Under the pieces are notes generated by a model that saw nothing but the letters and a program-made list of their open reading frames with translations, was not told the DNA's origin and made no database searches. From DATAWZ01 sp036266975 (GTDB taxonomy: Bacteria; Actinomycetota; Thermoleophilia; Solirubrobacterales; Solirubrobacteraceae), in contig DATAWZ010000129.1 of assembly GCA_036266975.1 (NCBI GenBank), positions 1 to 44,481 on the forward strand: 44,481 nucleotides of DNA, written 5' to 3'. Below are positions 24,339 to 32,024 of the stretch, in pieces (the first letter of the stretch is position 1; every line of letters starts with the position of its first letter). The position numbers were made by a program, and so were the translations under genes.

Positions 24339-26180
24339 TCAGGCGTGGGCGCCCGCCGGCGGGCGGGCCGGGTCCAGGTTGAAGATCACCACGTCGCCGA
24401 CCGTGCGCCGAGTGATCCCCAGGCCGGCGATCGACTTCACCGCCGCGGCGCGTGGGTTGCCAGGCAACGGGGAGGCGTAGGGATCGGGCGGGATCGGATA
24501 CTCGGGGTTGCCAACCAGGTCGGTGAACAGGATGGCGGTTCGGAAGCCCAGGCCCCGCAGCGTGTCCACGCTCGAGGCGCTGGGGAAGCTCGACATCGCG
24601 CCGCGCAGATCGTCCTGCTGCGGGATGTCGAAGGTGCTGTTGCCGTTGGCGATCTCGGGGAAGCCCTGCGTGGAGAAGTACTGGTACTCGCGGTCGTAGG
24701 CCGGCGAGGTCGGCAGCATGATCATCGGCTGCGGCAGCGAGGCGAGGTGCGTCAGCCCGCTCGGCAGGCGCGGAACGCGGGGGTGGCCGATGTGGCCGGT
24801 GCCCTCGACGAAGACCATCACCGGCAGCAGGCAGGCCAGCGCGGGCGGCGCGACGCGCCCGAGCGCCCCGGCGAGCGAACGCTCGCGCAGGCGCCGCTGC
24901 AACTCGTAGGCGCCGGCCGCGGCGAGCAGCGCGAGGAACAGCGAGGTCATCATCACGAACCGGTCCGGGACGCGGATCCCGTCGAACCCCGGCGCGTGGT
25001 CGAACAGCGGCTTGTAGGTGATGTTGCCGAAGGTCGGGTTCAGTCCGAGCGAGACGATCGCGCTGACGACCACGCCCGTGGCCAGGCCGAGCTTCTGTCT
25101 TCGGGTGTACAGCACGCCGCCCAGTCCGATCGCCGCGAGGATGAGGATCGTCGCCCCGGGGAACAGCGAGCTCTCGTTCTTGGAGCTGACGTGCGCGCGC
25201 GCGCCCGCCGTCGCCTTGCCCCAGATGCGGTTGTCCGCCGGCGCCGAGACGAACGCGTCCAGGTTGGCCGAGTAGGTCTTGACGATCGCCAGCGAGCGCT
25301 TCGCGTTGGGGTACTCGTTGGATACGCGCAGGTAGGCGTGCCCCTCGATCCCGGTGATCGACCCCATGATCGCCATGCCGATCACGCTCACCACCGCCAG
25401 GCGGCGCATCACCTCCCGCTCGCGCCTGAGCATCTCCCGCAGCGCGGCGCGCTCGCGCCAGGCGAACACCGCGACGATCACGGCGAGGATCAGCATCGTG
25501 TACGCCAGCTGCAGGCCCAGGGTGAAGCCCAGGCTCATCTGCCAGGCGGCGACGAGCCAGCCGGCGAGCACCAGGCCGCGATGCCGCCGGCGGTATCCGC
25601 GCAGCAGCAGGAAGAACGTCAGCGCGACGCCACCGGCGGAGACCACGTGCAGGTGGCCGGCCTCGTCCAGCCGGTAGGGCGCGTAGGCGAAGGCCATGCC
25701 GGCGACCAGTCCTCCGGCCCGGCCGGTCCCGAATTCCCGCGCCAGCAGGTAGGCCGCCGCGAACGTAAAGGCGTAGGCGAAGAGCCAGAGCAGGTTGTAA
25801 CGGACGAGCGCGGCCACCGGCCCGGAGCCGATGAACGCGGTCGGGGCGTAGCCGAGCAGCGTGTCGCTGAACAGAAACGAGTCCGGGTGCGGCCAGAACG
25901 CGTTGGAGTTCCACAGGTTGCCGGGGTCGTGCAGGAGCTGATGGCCGCCAAAGGCGACCTGCCAGGCGGTGCGCACCGGGTCGCCGAGGTCGGGCGAGAT
26001 CCGGCTGCCCATGTGCAGCACCAGCGGCCAGCTCATGAAGATCGCGACGGCCAGGCCGCCGAGCGCGACGTAGAGGACCTCGCGCCACGCGATCTCGGGC
26101 GAGCGGTGGCACGCCGAGGGCTCGGCGGTACCGGCGCGCGGGCTTGCGAGGGCCGCCGTGGGGGTCTGGAGCATCGACAT
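24339..26180 (-). CDS. Large polytopic membrane protein, probable GT-C glycosyltransferase
   Basis: A 613-aa protein, the first gene of the minus-strand operon. Residues 30 to about 440 form ten or more membrane helices, with an outer loop NLWNSNAFWPHPDSFLFSD early on. The C-terminal part (about 450-613) is a soluble extracytoplasmic domain with PTSPAYDREYQYFSTQGFPE. The topology matches YfhO/GT-C style enzymes, but I see no decisive catalytic motif. ATGs at 26180 and 26174 are possible; both begin close to MSMLQTP. An upstream open extension to 26420 is GC-rich filler without family character. Confidence 0.7.
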   Translation of the reverse strand: MSMLQTPTAALASPRAGTAEPSACHRSPEIAWREVLYVALGGLAVAIFMSWPLVLHMGSRISPDLGDPVRTAWQVAFGGHQLLHDPGNLWNSNAFWPHPDSFLFSDTLLGYAPTAFIGSGPVAALVRYNLLWLFAYAFTFAAAYLLAREFGTGRAGGLVAGMAFAYAPYRLDEAGHLHVVSAGGVALTFFLLLRGYRRRHRGLVLAGWLVAAWQMSLGFTLGLQLAYTMLILAVIVAVFAWRERAALREMLRREREVMRRLAVVSVIGMAIMGSITGIEGHAYLRVSNEYPNAKRSLAIVKTYSANLDAFVSAPADNRIWGKATAGARAHVSSKNESSLFPGATILILAAIGLGGVLYTRRQKLGLATGVVVSAIVSLGLNPTFGNITYKPLFDHAPGFDGIRVPDRFVMMTSLFLALLAAAGAYELQRRLRERSLAGALGRVAPPALACLLPVMVFVEGTGHIGHPRVPRLPSGLTHLASLPQPMIMLPTSPAYDREYQYFSTQGFPEIANGNSTFDIPQQDDLRGAMSSFPSASSVDTLRGLGFRTAILFTDLVGNPEYPIPPDPYASPLPGNPRAAAVKSIAGLGITRRTVGDVVIFNLDPARPPAGAHA

Positions 26181-26501
26181 GTCGAAAAGGCCGGTGGCGC
26201 GCCGGCGGCACGGGCCGGAACCGGACCCGGGTGACGCGCGGCGCGGTCGCATCGGTCCCGGCTCAGGACGGCGCGTGTGCCTGCACCGAGCCGCCGGGCG
26301 TCGGCGGCGGTCCGCAAAAACGGACCCGCACAGGGTAGTGGGTGGCGCGGCGGGGCGGCGCCAGGGGCCCGGCGCCGGCGGCGCCGGGCGCCGGTGCGGG
26401 CCGACTGTGACCGACCACACACACGACGCCGGCCGCTCGCCTCAACATCGTTGTCGACGGGAGAGGGGTCGCCACCACAGACGACCAAAGGACACCCGAA
26501 A
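26181..26501. other. Divergent intergenic region with a perfect GC hairpin
   Basis: 321 bases between the minus-strand glycosyltransferase operon and the plus-strand 88-aa gene. A perfect 9-bp hairpin, CCCGGCGCC (26368-26376) with GGCGCCGGG (26380-26388), sits within a run of GGCGCC palindromes. The stretch must hold two divergent promoters, but no confident -35/-10 pair is visible. No gene is seen. Confidence 0.5.
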
Positions 26502-26768
26502 ATGCCAACCGCCCGCCCCGTTCCGCCCCCGGTGCTCTCGGTCGACGTCAACGACCGCACGTCGGAGATCACCATCCGCCAGTGGCAGCCCGAAGGCGTT
26601 TACGCCGTCGGCACGTTTGCCGACGCCGCGAAGGCCTGGGCCGCCGTCGACGCGCTCGACGCTCCGATCGTCGAGGAGCAGCCGGTCGCGGCCATCGAGC
26701 CGCGCCGCCAGCCGCGTCGTCGTTCGCGCCTGCGCCTGCGCCGCCAGCCGGTCAGTCTGGCCGCGTAG
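26502..26768 (+). CDS. Unknown 88-aa protein with Arg-rich tail
   Basis: Not recognised. The ATG at 26502 has AAAGGA at 26487-26492 as a plausible RBS. Residues 10 to about 60 look like a small mixed alpha/beta fold (SVDVNDRTSEITIRQW, then an amphipathic FADAAKAWAAVDAL helix). Residues 66-82 are strongly basic (PRRQPRRRSRLRLRRQ), suggesting nucleic-acid or membrane-surface binding. It is flanked by a long divergent leader region and followed by a bidirectional hairpin, so it looks like a self-contained transcription unit. Confidence 0.55.
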   Translation: MPTARPVPPPVLSVDVNDRTSEITIRQWQPEGVYAVGTFADAAKAWAAVDALDAPIVEEQPVAAIEPRRQPRRRSRLRLRRQPVSLAA

Positions 26769-26771
26769 CCA

Positions 26772-26821
26772 CCAACTTCAGCTTCATGGCCCTCGCCCTC
26801 AGGGCGAGGGCCCGAAGTTGG
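26772..26821. terminator. Bidirectional terminator hairpin between convergent genes
   Basis: Inner stem GGCCCTCGCC (26788-26797) with GGCGAGGGCC (26803-26812) and a 5-base loop. Outer stem CCAACTTC (26772-26779) with GAAGTTGG (26814-26821). It lies between the stop of the 88-aa gene and the end of the GH76 gene, whose last codons it overlaps. Confidence 0.75.
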
Positions 26822-27950
26822 CCAGCCAGGCGAAGAGCTCGACGGTCGCCGCCTGGGTCTGGAGCATGTTCGGCTGGGCCTGATGCTCGGTCATCGGCGT
26901 GCCGTCCCAGGCACGCAGGTAGGTGTTCGGTCCGGTGCGCGCCTTGGCCAGCGCATCGTCGGCCATCAGCTCGGCCAGGTTCAACCACTGCGACTGTCCG
27001 GTGGCCTGCCCGAACGCCAGCATCTGGTGCAGGTAGATCACGTCGTACTGGGGCCCCATGTTCAGGCGGGCCTCGAAGCGGCTCATTGCGGCGCTCGCCA
27101 GGGCGCTGGCCTCCGAGCAGCGGGCGCTGTCCCCGGCCTGGCAGAGCAGCTCCTGCGCTTCGATCATCGTGCCCTCGACGTAGGGAGTGGGCGTTGGATC
27201 GGTCCCCGTTCGCCAGTACAGGCCGTTGCCCGCGGCGAAGTGCTGGTCGGCCCACGAGATCCAGCCGTCCACGTCGGTGCGGTACAGCGCGTTGCCGGTG
27301 ACCGAGTACAGGTCGGCGCCGAGCAGGCTGCCGGCGGCGAGCGGCTCTCCGGCGAGGTAGGGGTGGGCGGTGTTCCACCACATCCCACCGCCGCCCGCGG
27401 TGTCCCAGCCCTGCGTGGCGATGAACGTGAAGGCACGCTCGGCGTCGGTGAGCAGACGCGCCTGGTGGGTCACGCGATAGGCGTCGAAGAAGGCCAGCCC
27501 CCACCAGCCGTTGTCGTCAAACCAGGTCAGCGCGTGGCCACGATCGCCCGGGTAGGGGGCGTAGCCGCCCATGGTCGGGTCCCAGTAGTTCTCTGCGCCG
27601 CGGGCGAAGCGTTCCACCGCCGTCAGGTTGGCGCGGGTCGGCGCGGCCGCCGCGACCGCGTCGAGCGCTTCGAACAGCGGCACCGCGCCCCAGACCGTCG
27701 CCTGCGGGTACTTGGCGCGGTCGGCGAGCACCTCGTTGTACCAGTGGTGGGAGCGGTTGACCCACTCGGACTCAGCCACGGTCAGCCCCTTCTCGGCGAG
27801 GGCGAGCGCGGTCGCGCGCGGGATCGGCGTGGCGTGCGCGATCCCGGGGCGGTCCGAGAGCGCGACGCCGAGGACGAGGATCAGGATGAGCAGCGCGCCG
27901 AACCCGAGGGGCGAGGTCCGACGGAGGAGGGCGAGGTGGCGCCCGGTCAC
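26799..27950 (-). CDS. Glycoside hydrolase family 76 (endo-alpha-1,6-mannanase-like)
   Basis: A 383-aa exported or membrane-anchored hydrolase. An N-terminal hydrophobic segment (about 17-34) precedes an (alpha/alpha)-barrel domain. The GH76 signature is clear: WFDDNGWWGLAFFDAY with the catalytic Asp pair D145/D146, followed by GGMWWN and YDVIYLHQMLAFG. Known members cleave alpha-1,6-mannan backbones. The GTG at 27950 overlaps the stop of the GH79-like gene (GTGA), which fixes the start; the open frame extending to 28052 lies inside that gene. The pair fits turnover of a mannan-type envelope glycan made by nearby GT-C enzymes (inference). Confidence 0.88.
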   Translation of the reverse strand: MTGRHLALLRRTSPLGFGALLILILVLGVALSDRPGIAHATPIPRATALALAEKGLTVAESEWVNRSHHWYNEVLADRAKYPQATVWGAVPLFEALDAVAAAAPTRANLTAVERFARGAENYWDPTMGGYAPYPGDRGHALTWFDDNGWWGLAFFDAYRVTHQARLLTDAERAFTFIATQGWDTAGGGGMWWNTAHPYLAGEPLAAGSLLGADLYSVTGNALYRTDVDGWISWADQHFAAGNGLYWRTGTDPTPTPYVEGTMIEAQELLCQAGDSARCSEASALASAAMSRFEARLNMGPQYDVIYLHQMLAFGQATGQSQWLNLAELMADDALAKARTGPNTYLRAWDGTPMTEHQAQPNMLQTQAATVELFAWLANFGPSP

Positions 27951-29434
27951 GGCGAGTAGAGGGTCACGAGCGCGGCGCTGTCGGGCGGGACGACCACCGT
28001 CGCCTGACCGTGGGCGATCGGCGCCCGCGGAAGCGGCGATGCGGCCGCCCATGTGCCGGCGGGGGTGACCGCGGCGCCGCCGAGGGTGACCCCGCCGGTC
28101 GCCGTCGGCGAGGGGCCGACCAGGCGCGTGATCGTCGCGCCTGCGGTATGGGCGGGGACGGGGAGGCGCAGCGCGAGCGGGCGCGAGGAGGCGCTCTGCT
28201 CGTCGACGATCACCACGTGCTCGCGCCCGCGGGCGCTGCGCCCCGCGAATACCTGCACGTTCAGGTTGCCGGGCCGCAGGGAGACCGCAAGCGGGCGGTC
28301 GCCCTCGAGCTTGCTGGCCATCAGCAGCGCGTAGTACTCGGGCTGGGCCGTGAGCTGCCCGGCGGCGAGGGCGGCGGGGGTGGCGGCGATGATCGGGGAG
28401 TACCCGTTCGGCGTGGTGGGGATGTCATGGAAGTTCACCCCGGCGATCGCCGTACCCATCGCGCGGATGAGGAAATCGGCGGCCCACAGGGCCGACGCGA
28501 ACGTGTCGCTGACCCCCGGCTCCCCGCCACAGGAGATGTTGTTGGTCTCGTCGATCCGCAGCGGCACGTCGTAGGAGGTCGTGATGCCCGAGTCGTCGGC
28601 GAGCGTGGTCCTCTCCAGGCGGTGCATGGAGGTGGTGAACAGGTCCTGCGCGGTCGGCAGGAAGCCGTGACACCAGCTCAGCGGGTAGAAGTGGTCGGTC
28701 AGCAGGACGGGATGCTCGATCGCCGACTCCTGTTCGACCCAGCTCAGGCGGCTGAAACCGCTGGCGACGTCCGGGCCGGCGAGCGGCACGTTCGAGGGCA
28801 TTACCGCCCGATAGGCGTCGGTGTCGAGCTCGTACTGCGGGAAGCCCCAGGGCTGCGGGCGCAGCCCGTCGAGCGGGAAGGCGTCGGGCTCGTTGCCCAG
28901 GGAGACCGCGAGCAGATGCGATCCGAGCACCGACTCGGCGGCCGTGGCCTCGTTGGCCGCGCTCTGGGGGTCGAAGTGGCCCATGTTGAGCGTCAGCAGG
29001 ACGGGCCAGCCGGTGTTCTGCGAGAGCGCGGCGAGCGGCCCGAAGTCGGCCTCGGTGAGGCCGAGCGCGGCCCACGGCGGCATCAGTGGGTCCAGTCCCA
29101 GCCAGGCGACCTGGGTGTCGGCGGTCACTCCGCCCAGGCGCAGCACTCCGGCGCCCAGGCCGCGCAGCAGCGCGACGAGGTTGCCCGACGCGCCAAGGGC
29201 GCCGAGCGTGGGGATGCTCTTGTCCTCGAAGGAGAGGCCGATGAAGTTGCTCGGGATCGCCGGACGGGGCCGGCGGGCGTTGATCGAGACGGCCACGGGC
29301 TGATCGCCCGGGCTCGAGACCGCCGGGGGCGAGCCCGACCGGTGCGCTCGCGCGGTGGCGGCCAGCGCGGCGAGGAGCAGCAGCGCGGCGACGATCGGCG
29401 CGGCGCGCTTGGCGACGGAGATCGGCAGGCTCAC
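27947..29434 (-). CDS. Glycoside hydrolase family 79-like (beta-glucuronidase/heparanase-like)
   Basis: A 495-aa exported protein. The start GTG (29434) gives VSLPISVAKR followed by a signal-type hydrophobic stretch ending ATARA. A TIM-barrel domain follows: NFIGLSFEDKSIP, GVLRLGGVTADTQ, the acid/base Glu in SLGNEPDAF (about E182) and the nucleophile Glu in RIDETNNISCGG (about E296). A C-terminal beta domain resembles the GH79 C-terminal domain. Family members remove glucuronic acid or related residues from polysaccharides. The GTGA overlap with GH76 means the two enzymes are made together. Confidence 0.85.
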   Translation of the reverse strand: MSLPISVAKRAAPIVAALLLLAALAATARAHRSGSPPAVSSPGDQPVAVSINARRPRPAIPSNFIGLSFEDKSIPTLGALGASGNLVALLRGLGAGVLRLGGVTADTQVAWLGLDPLMPPWAALGLTEADFGPLAALSQNTGWPVLLTLNMGHFDPQSAANEATAAESVLGSHLLAVSLGNEPDAFPLDGLRPQPWGFPQYELDTDAYRAVMPSNVPLAGPDVASGFSRLSWVEQESAIEHPVLLTDHFYPLSWCHGFLPTAQDLFTTSMHRLERTTLADDSGITTSYDVPLRIDETNNISCGGEPGVSDTFASALWAADFLIRAMGTAIAGVNFHDIPTTPNGYSPIIAATPAALAAGQLTAQPEYYALLMASKLEGDRPLAVSLRPGNLNVQVFAGRSARGREHVVIVDEQSASSRPLALRLPVPAHTAGATITRLVGPSPTATGGVTLGGAAVTPAGTWAAASPLPRAPIAHGQATVVVPPDSAALVTLYSP

Positions 29435-29604
29435 GAAAACACCAGTGTGGCGGCGGCAGCGGGACGCGTGGAATCGAACCCGCGGGCGGCCCCAGGGTAG
29501 CGGCGCCCGCGCTCGCCACACCACCGACGGCGCGCCCGCTGAACGCAGGCACCGGCCCGGCGCGCTGTCGAGTCGCCTCGCCGCCGGACCACACCCGGCG
29601 CCGG
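29435..29604. other. Structured leader region upstream of the GH79-like gene
   Basis: On the minus strand this is the GH79 leader. GTGTGGCG (29445-29452) pairs with CGCCACAC (29514-29521), and CGCGGGCG (29481-29488) pairs with CGCCCGCG (29504-29511). The enclosed span is 77 bases and contains a T-loop-like GGTTCGATTCC on the minus strand. A tRNA fold does not work. No gene is seen in this part of the 425-base gap before efp. Confidence 0.45.
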
Positions 29605-29809
29605 ACGATTGGCGCCTCAGCCGCGCAGATGGCGGCCGGCAGAAGCGACGGCGAGCGCGGCCAGTGAAGGTTGGTCACGATTGTGGCGCCAGCCGCGTAT
29701 ATGGCGGCTCACGACACAAGCGTCGGCGGGTGCGGCGGGCAGGTTGGTCACGATTGTGGCGCCAGCCGCGTATATGGCGGCTCACGACACAAGCGTCGGC
29801 GGGTGCGGC
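29605..29809 (+). repeat. 73-bp tandem repeat, two identical units plus one decayed unit
   Basis: Units 29668-29736 and 29741-29809 are identical over 69 bases with period 73 (separated by GGGC). A diverged third copy lies upstream at about 29605-29664 in the same phase: its ACGATT is 72 bases before that of the first exact unit. Each exact unit contains the hairpin AGCCGC-GTATATG-GCGGCT. The array ends 36 bases before the efp promoter element. Both exact copies would be open to translation, but no gene is evident. Confidence 0.95.
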
Positions 29810-29845
29810 AGCTCGAGCGGGCCGGCTTGGGGCGGTCGGTGACGC

Positions 29846-29851
29846 TACCCT
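29846..29851 (+). promoter_or_regulatory. Probable -10 of a leaderless efp promoter
   Basis: TACCCT (TANNNT type) lies 8 bases before the GTG start of efp, the spacing common for leaderless transcripts in actinobacteria. No Shine-Dalgarno is visible and the -35 is unclear. Confidence 0.45.
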
Positions 29852-29859
29852 CACCCACT

Positions 29860-30420
29860 GTGATTTCGACCAACCAATTGAAGAACGGGAACCACATCGA
29901 GATCGACGGCACGATCTTCAAGGTGCTCGAGTTCCAGCACGTCAAGCCCGGCAAGGGCGGGGCGTTCGTGCGCACCAAGCTGCGCCGCGCGTCCGATGGC
30001 GCCGTGATCGACCGCACGTTCCGGGCGGGCGAGAAGTTCCGCCCGGTGCGCACGGAGAATCGTCGCATGCAGTTCCTGTACGCCGACGGCAACGAGGCGC
30101 ACTTCATGGACTCGAGCTCCTACGAGCAGCTCGCGGTTCCCGAGGTGACCGTGGCCGACGCGCTGCGCTGGACGGTCCCCAGCAGCGAGGTCGACGTTCT
30201 GTTCATCGACGACGCGCCGTCGGACCTGCAGCTGCCGAGCGCGGTCGACCTGGCGGTGACCGAGACCGAGCCCGGCCTGCGCGGCGACACCGCGTCCGGC
30301 GGGGGCACCAAGCCGGCGACGCTCGAGACGGGCGCCACGATCCAGGTGCCGCTGTTCGTCGACGTCGGTCAGCGCGTCCGGGTCGACACCCGCTCGGGCG
30401 ACTACATCTCCCGGGCATGA
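29860..30420 (+). CDS. efp: Translation elongation factor P
   Basis: Relieves ribosome stalling at proline runs. It is 186 aa, the normal length, with three beta-barrel domains. It starts at GTG 29860 (VISTNQLKNG). The tip loop reads HVKPGKGGAFVRTKLR with Lys at residue 32, the position modified in many bacteria. The C-terminal domain ends with VPLFVDVGQRVRVDTRSGDYISRA, the family signature. It is normally a close neighbour of pepP; here they are separated by almost 10 kb of glycan genes. nusB follows after 40 bases. Confidence 0.97.
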   Translation: MISTNQLKNGNHIEIDGTIFKVLEFQHVKPGKGGAFVRTKLRRASDGAVIDRTFRAGEKFRPVRTENRRMQFLYADGNEAHFMDSSSYEQLAVPEVTVADALRWTVPSSEVDVLFIDDAPSDLQLPSAVDLAVTETEPGLRGDTASGGGTKPATLETGATIQVPLFVDVGQRVRVDTRSGDYISRA

Positions 30421-30460
30421 GCGGACGGCGCGGCGTCGAGCCGGGCCCCGTCTCCCACGC

Positions 30461-30874
30461 ATGAGGCGCACCGACCAGCGCCGCGAGGCGGTCGTCGCCC
30501 TCTACCAGCACGATCTGACGGGCCGGCCGCTGGCCGACACGCTGCCGCGCGCGGCGGGGCGCTTCACCCGCGCGCTCGCGCAGGCCGCCGCCGATCGCGC
30601 GACCGAGCTCGACGCGCTGATCTCGGCCAACGCCGACGGCTGGACCGCCGAGCGCCTGCAGCCGCTGGAGCGCAGCATCCTGCGGGTCGCGCTCGTGGAG
30701 ATGCTCCATCCCGACGAAGTGCCCGCCGAGCGGGCGATTCCCCCGGAGGGCGCGATCGACGAGGCGGTCGAGCACGCCAAGGTGTTCTGCGGTGCCGATG
30801 CGCCCGGGTTCGTCAACGGCATACTGTCCAGCATCCTGCGCGCCCAACGGACCCACGATCCCCTGACCGGATGA
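30461..30874 (+). CDS. nusB: Transcription antitermination factor NusB
   Basis: An RNA-binding factor of 137 aa that joins NusE (S10) at boxA of rRNA operons. An all-helical N-terminus (RRTDQRREAVVALYQHDLTG) and the conserved C-terminal part PPEGAIDEAVEHAKVFCGADAPGF and VNGILSSILR identify it. It ends on an ATGA overlap with xseB. Confidence 0.94.
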   Translation: MRRTDQRREAVVALYQHDLTGRPLADTLPRAAGRFTRALAQAAADRATELDALISANADGWTAERLQPLERSILRVALVEMLHPDEVPAERAIPPEGAIDEAVEHAKVFCGADAPGFVNGILSSILRAQRTHDPLTG

Positions 30875-31080
30875 GCGACGCCGACGCCTTGGACGAGCTG
30901 ATCGGCCGGCTGGAGCGCGCCGCCGAGCAGTTGCGCTCGGGGGAGCTCTCGCCCGACGCTGCGGCGACGCTCGTGGAGGATTGTGCCGCGCTCGCCACCC
31001 AGGCGAGCGCCGAGCTGGACCGCCGTTCGCGGCTGGAGGCGCCGCCGGCCGTCCTGCCGGGCCAGGACGCGCTGCTGTGA
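30871..31080 (+). CDS. xseB: Exodeoxyribonuclease VII small subunit
   Basis: A 69-aa helical hairpin protein with DELIGRLERAAEQLRSGEL then a second helix, typical of XseB. It works with the large subunit XseA in degrading single-stranded DNA, but xseA is not adjacent here. ATGA overlap with nusB upstream and GTGA overlap with the prenyl synthase downstream show tight translational coupling. Confidence 0.9.
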   Translation: MSDADALDELIGRLERAAEQLRSGELSPDAAATLVEDCAALATQASAELDRRSRLEAPPAVLPGQDALL

Positions 31081-32024
31081 AGGCGACGACCGAGTCCCCC
31101 GGCACGGTCGCCTACCCCGACTACCTGCGCGAGGACGTCGAGGCCTACCTGCGCGAGCTGCGCTTCTCGGCCGAGCCCGACCCGGGCGCCGCGCGCGGGA
31201 CCCCCCGCGGCCCGGACGGCTCGCTCACCGCGGGGCTGGAGGAGGCGATGCGCTATTCGCTGCTGGCCGGCGGCAAGCGCATCCGGCCCGTGCTCGCGCT
31301 TGCCACCGCCCGCGCGGTGGGGGTCGATCACGGCACGATGCTGCCGATCGCCGCCGCGCTCGAGCTGATCCACACCTATTCGCTGATCCACGACGACCTG
31401 CCGGCGATGGACGACGACGACCTGCGCCGCGGTCGCCCGACCTGTCACCGCGCCCACGGCGAGGACGTCGCGATCCTCGCCGGCGACGGCCTGTACGCCG
31501 AGGCGATCCACCACCTCGCTGTCCATCAGCAGGCCGACCCGGCCCACGTCGTCGCCGCCCTGACCGAGCTGGCCGCGGCCACCGGCGTGGGCGGGATGGT
31601 CGGCGGTCAATACGCGGACGTCCGGGGGACCGCGCCGGCCGACGGGGACGGGCTTCGCCGGCTGCACGGGCTGAAGACCGGGCGGCTGATCGGGGCTTCG
31701 GTGTTGTGCCCGTTGCTTGTGAGCGGTGTACCCGAACCTGCGACAATCGACTTTCGCCGTTTTGCGGCCGAGCTTGGCGTGTTGTTTCAGATCGTTGATG
31801 ACATCCTGGACGTGACCGGCACCGCAGAGGCCCTCGGAAAGCCGCAGGGCAGCGACGCTCGGCACGGAAAGCGCACCTACGTCTCGGAGTTCGGCATCGA
31901 GCGGGCGCGCTCGCTCGCCGCCGAGAGCCATCGCGCCGCACGCGCGTCGCTCGCCGCCGCGGCACCGGGTGGCGCAATCGAGCTCGAGCAGATCACCGAC
32001 TTCATCTACACCCGCACCTCGTGA
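31077..32024 (+). CDS. Polyprenyl (farnesyl/geranylgeranyl) diphosphate synthase
   Basis: A trans-prenyltransferase of 315 aa that condenses isopentenyl diphosphate with allylic diphosphates. First Asp-rich motif DDLPAMD (106-112) within IHTYSLIHDDLPAMDDDD; second motif DDILD (241-245) in LFQIVDDILD; GGKRIRP at about 65-71. The spacing DDxxxxD is that of bacterial FPP/GGPP synthases (IspA-like); chain length cannot be fixed from sequence. The GTG start overlaps the xseB stop and the gene overlaps dxs by GTGA, so C5 precursor supply and chain elongation are co-expressed. Confidence 0.93.
   Translation: MKATTESPGTVAYPDYLREDVEAYLRELRFSAEPDPGAARGTPRGPDGSLTAGLEEAMRYSLLAGGKRIRPVLALATARAVGVDHGTMLPIAAALELIHTYSLIHDDLPAMDDDDLRRGRPTCHRAHGEDVAILAGDGLYAEAIHHLAVHQQADPAHVVAALTELAAATGVGGMVGGQYADVRGTAPADGDGLRRLHGLKTGRLIGASVLCPLLVSGVPEPATIDFRRFAAELGVLFQIVDDILDVTGTAEALGKPQGSDARHGKRTYVSEFGIERARSLAAESHRAARASLAAAAPGGAIELEQITDFIYTRTS

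Noticed and set aside
29445..29521. Possible tRNA on the minus strand (T-loop-like GGTTCGATTCC, acceptor-like 8-bp ends, 77 bases).
   Set aside because: Only two T-stem pairs form, the distance from T-loop to 3' end is about 15 bases too long, and there is no anticodon arm in register.
29605..29809. CRISPR-like array.
   Set aside because: The units are head-to-tail with only a 4-base joint, so there are no spacers, and no cas genes are nearby.
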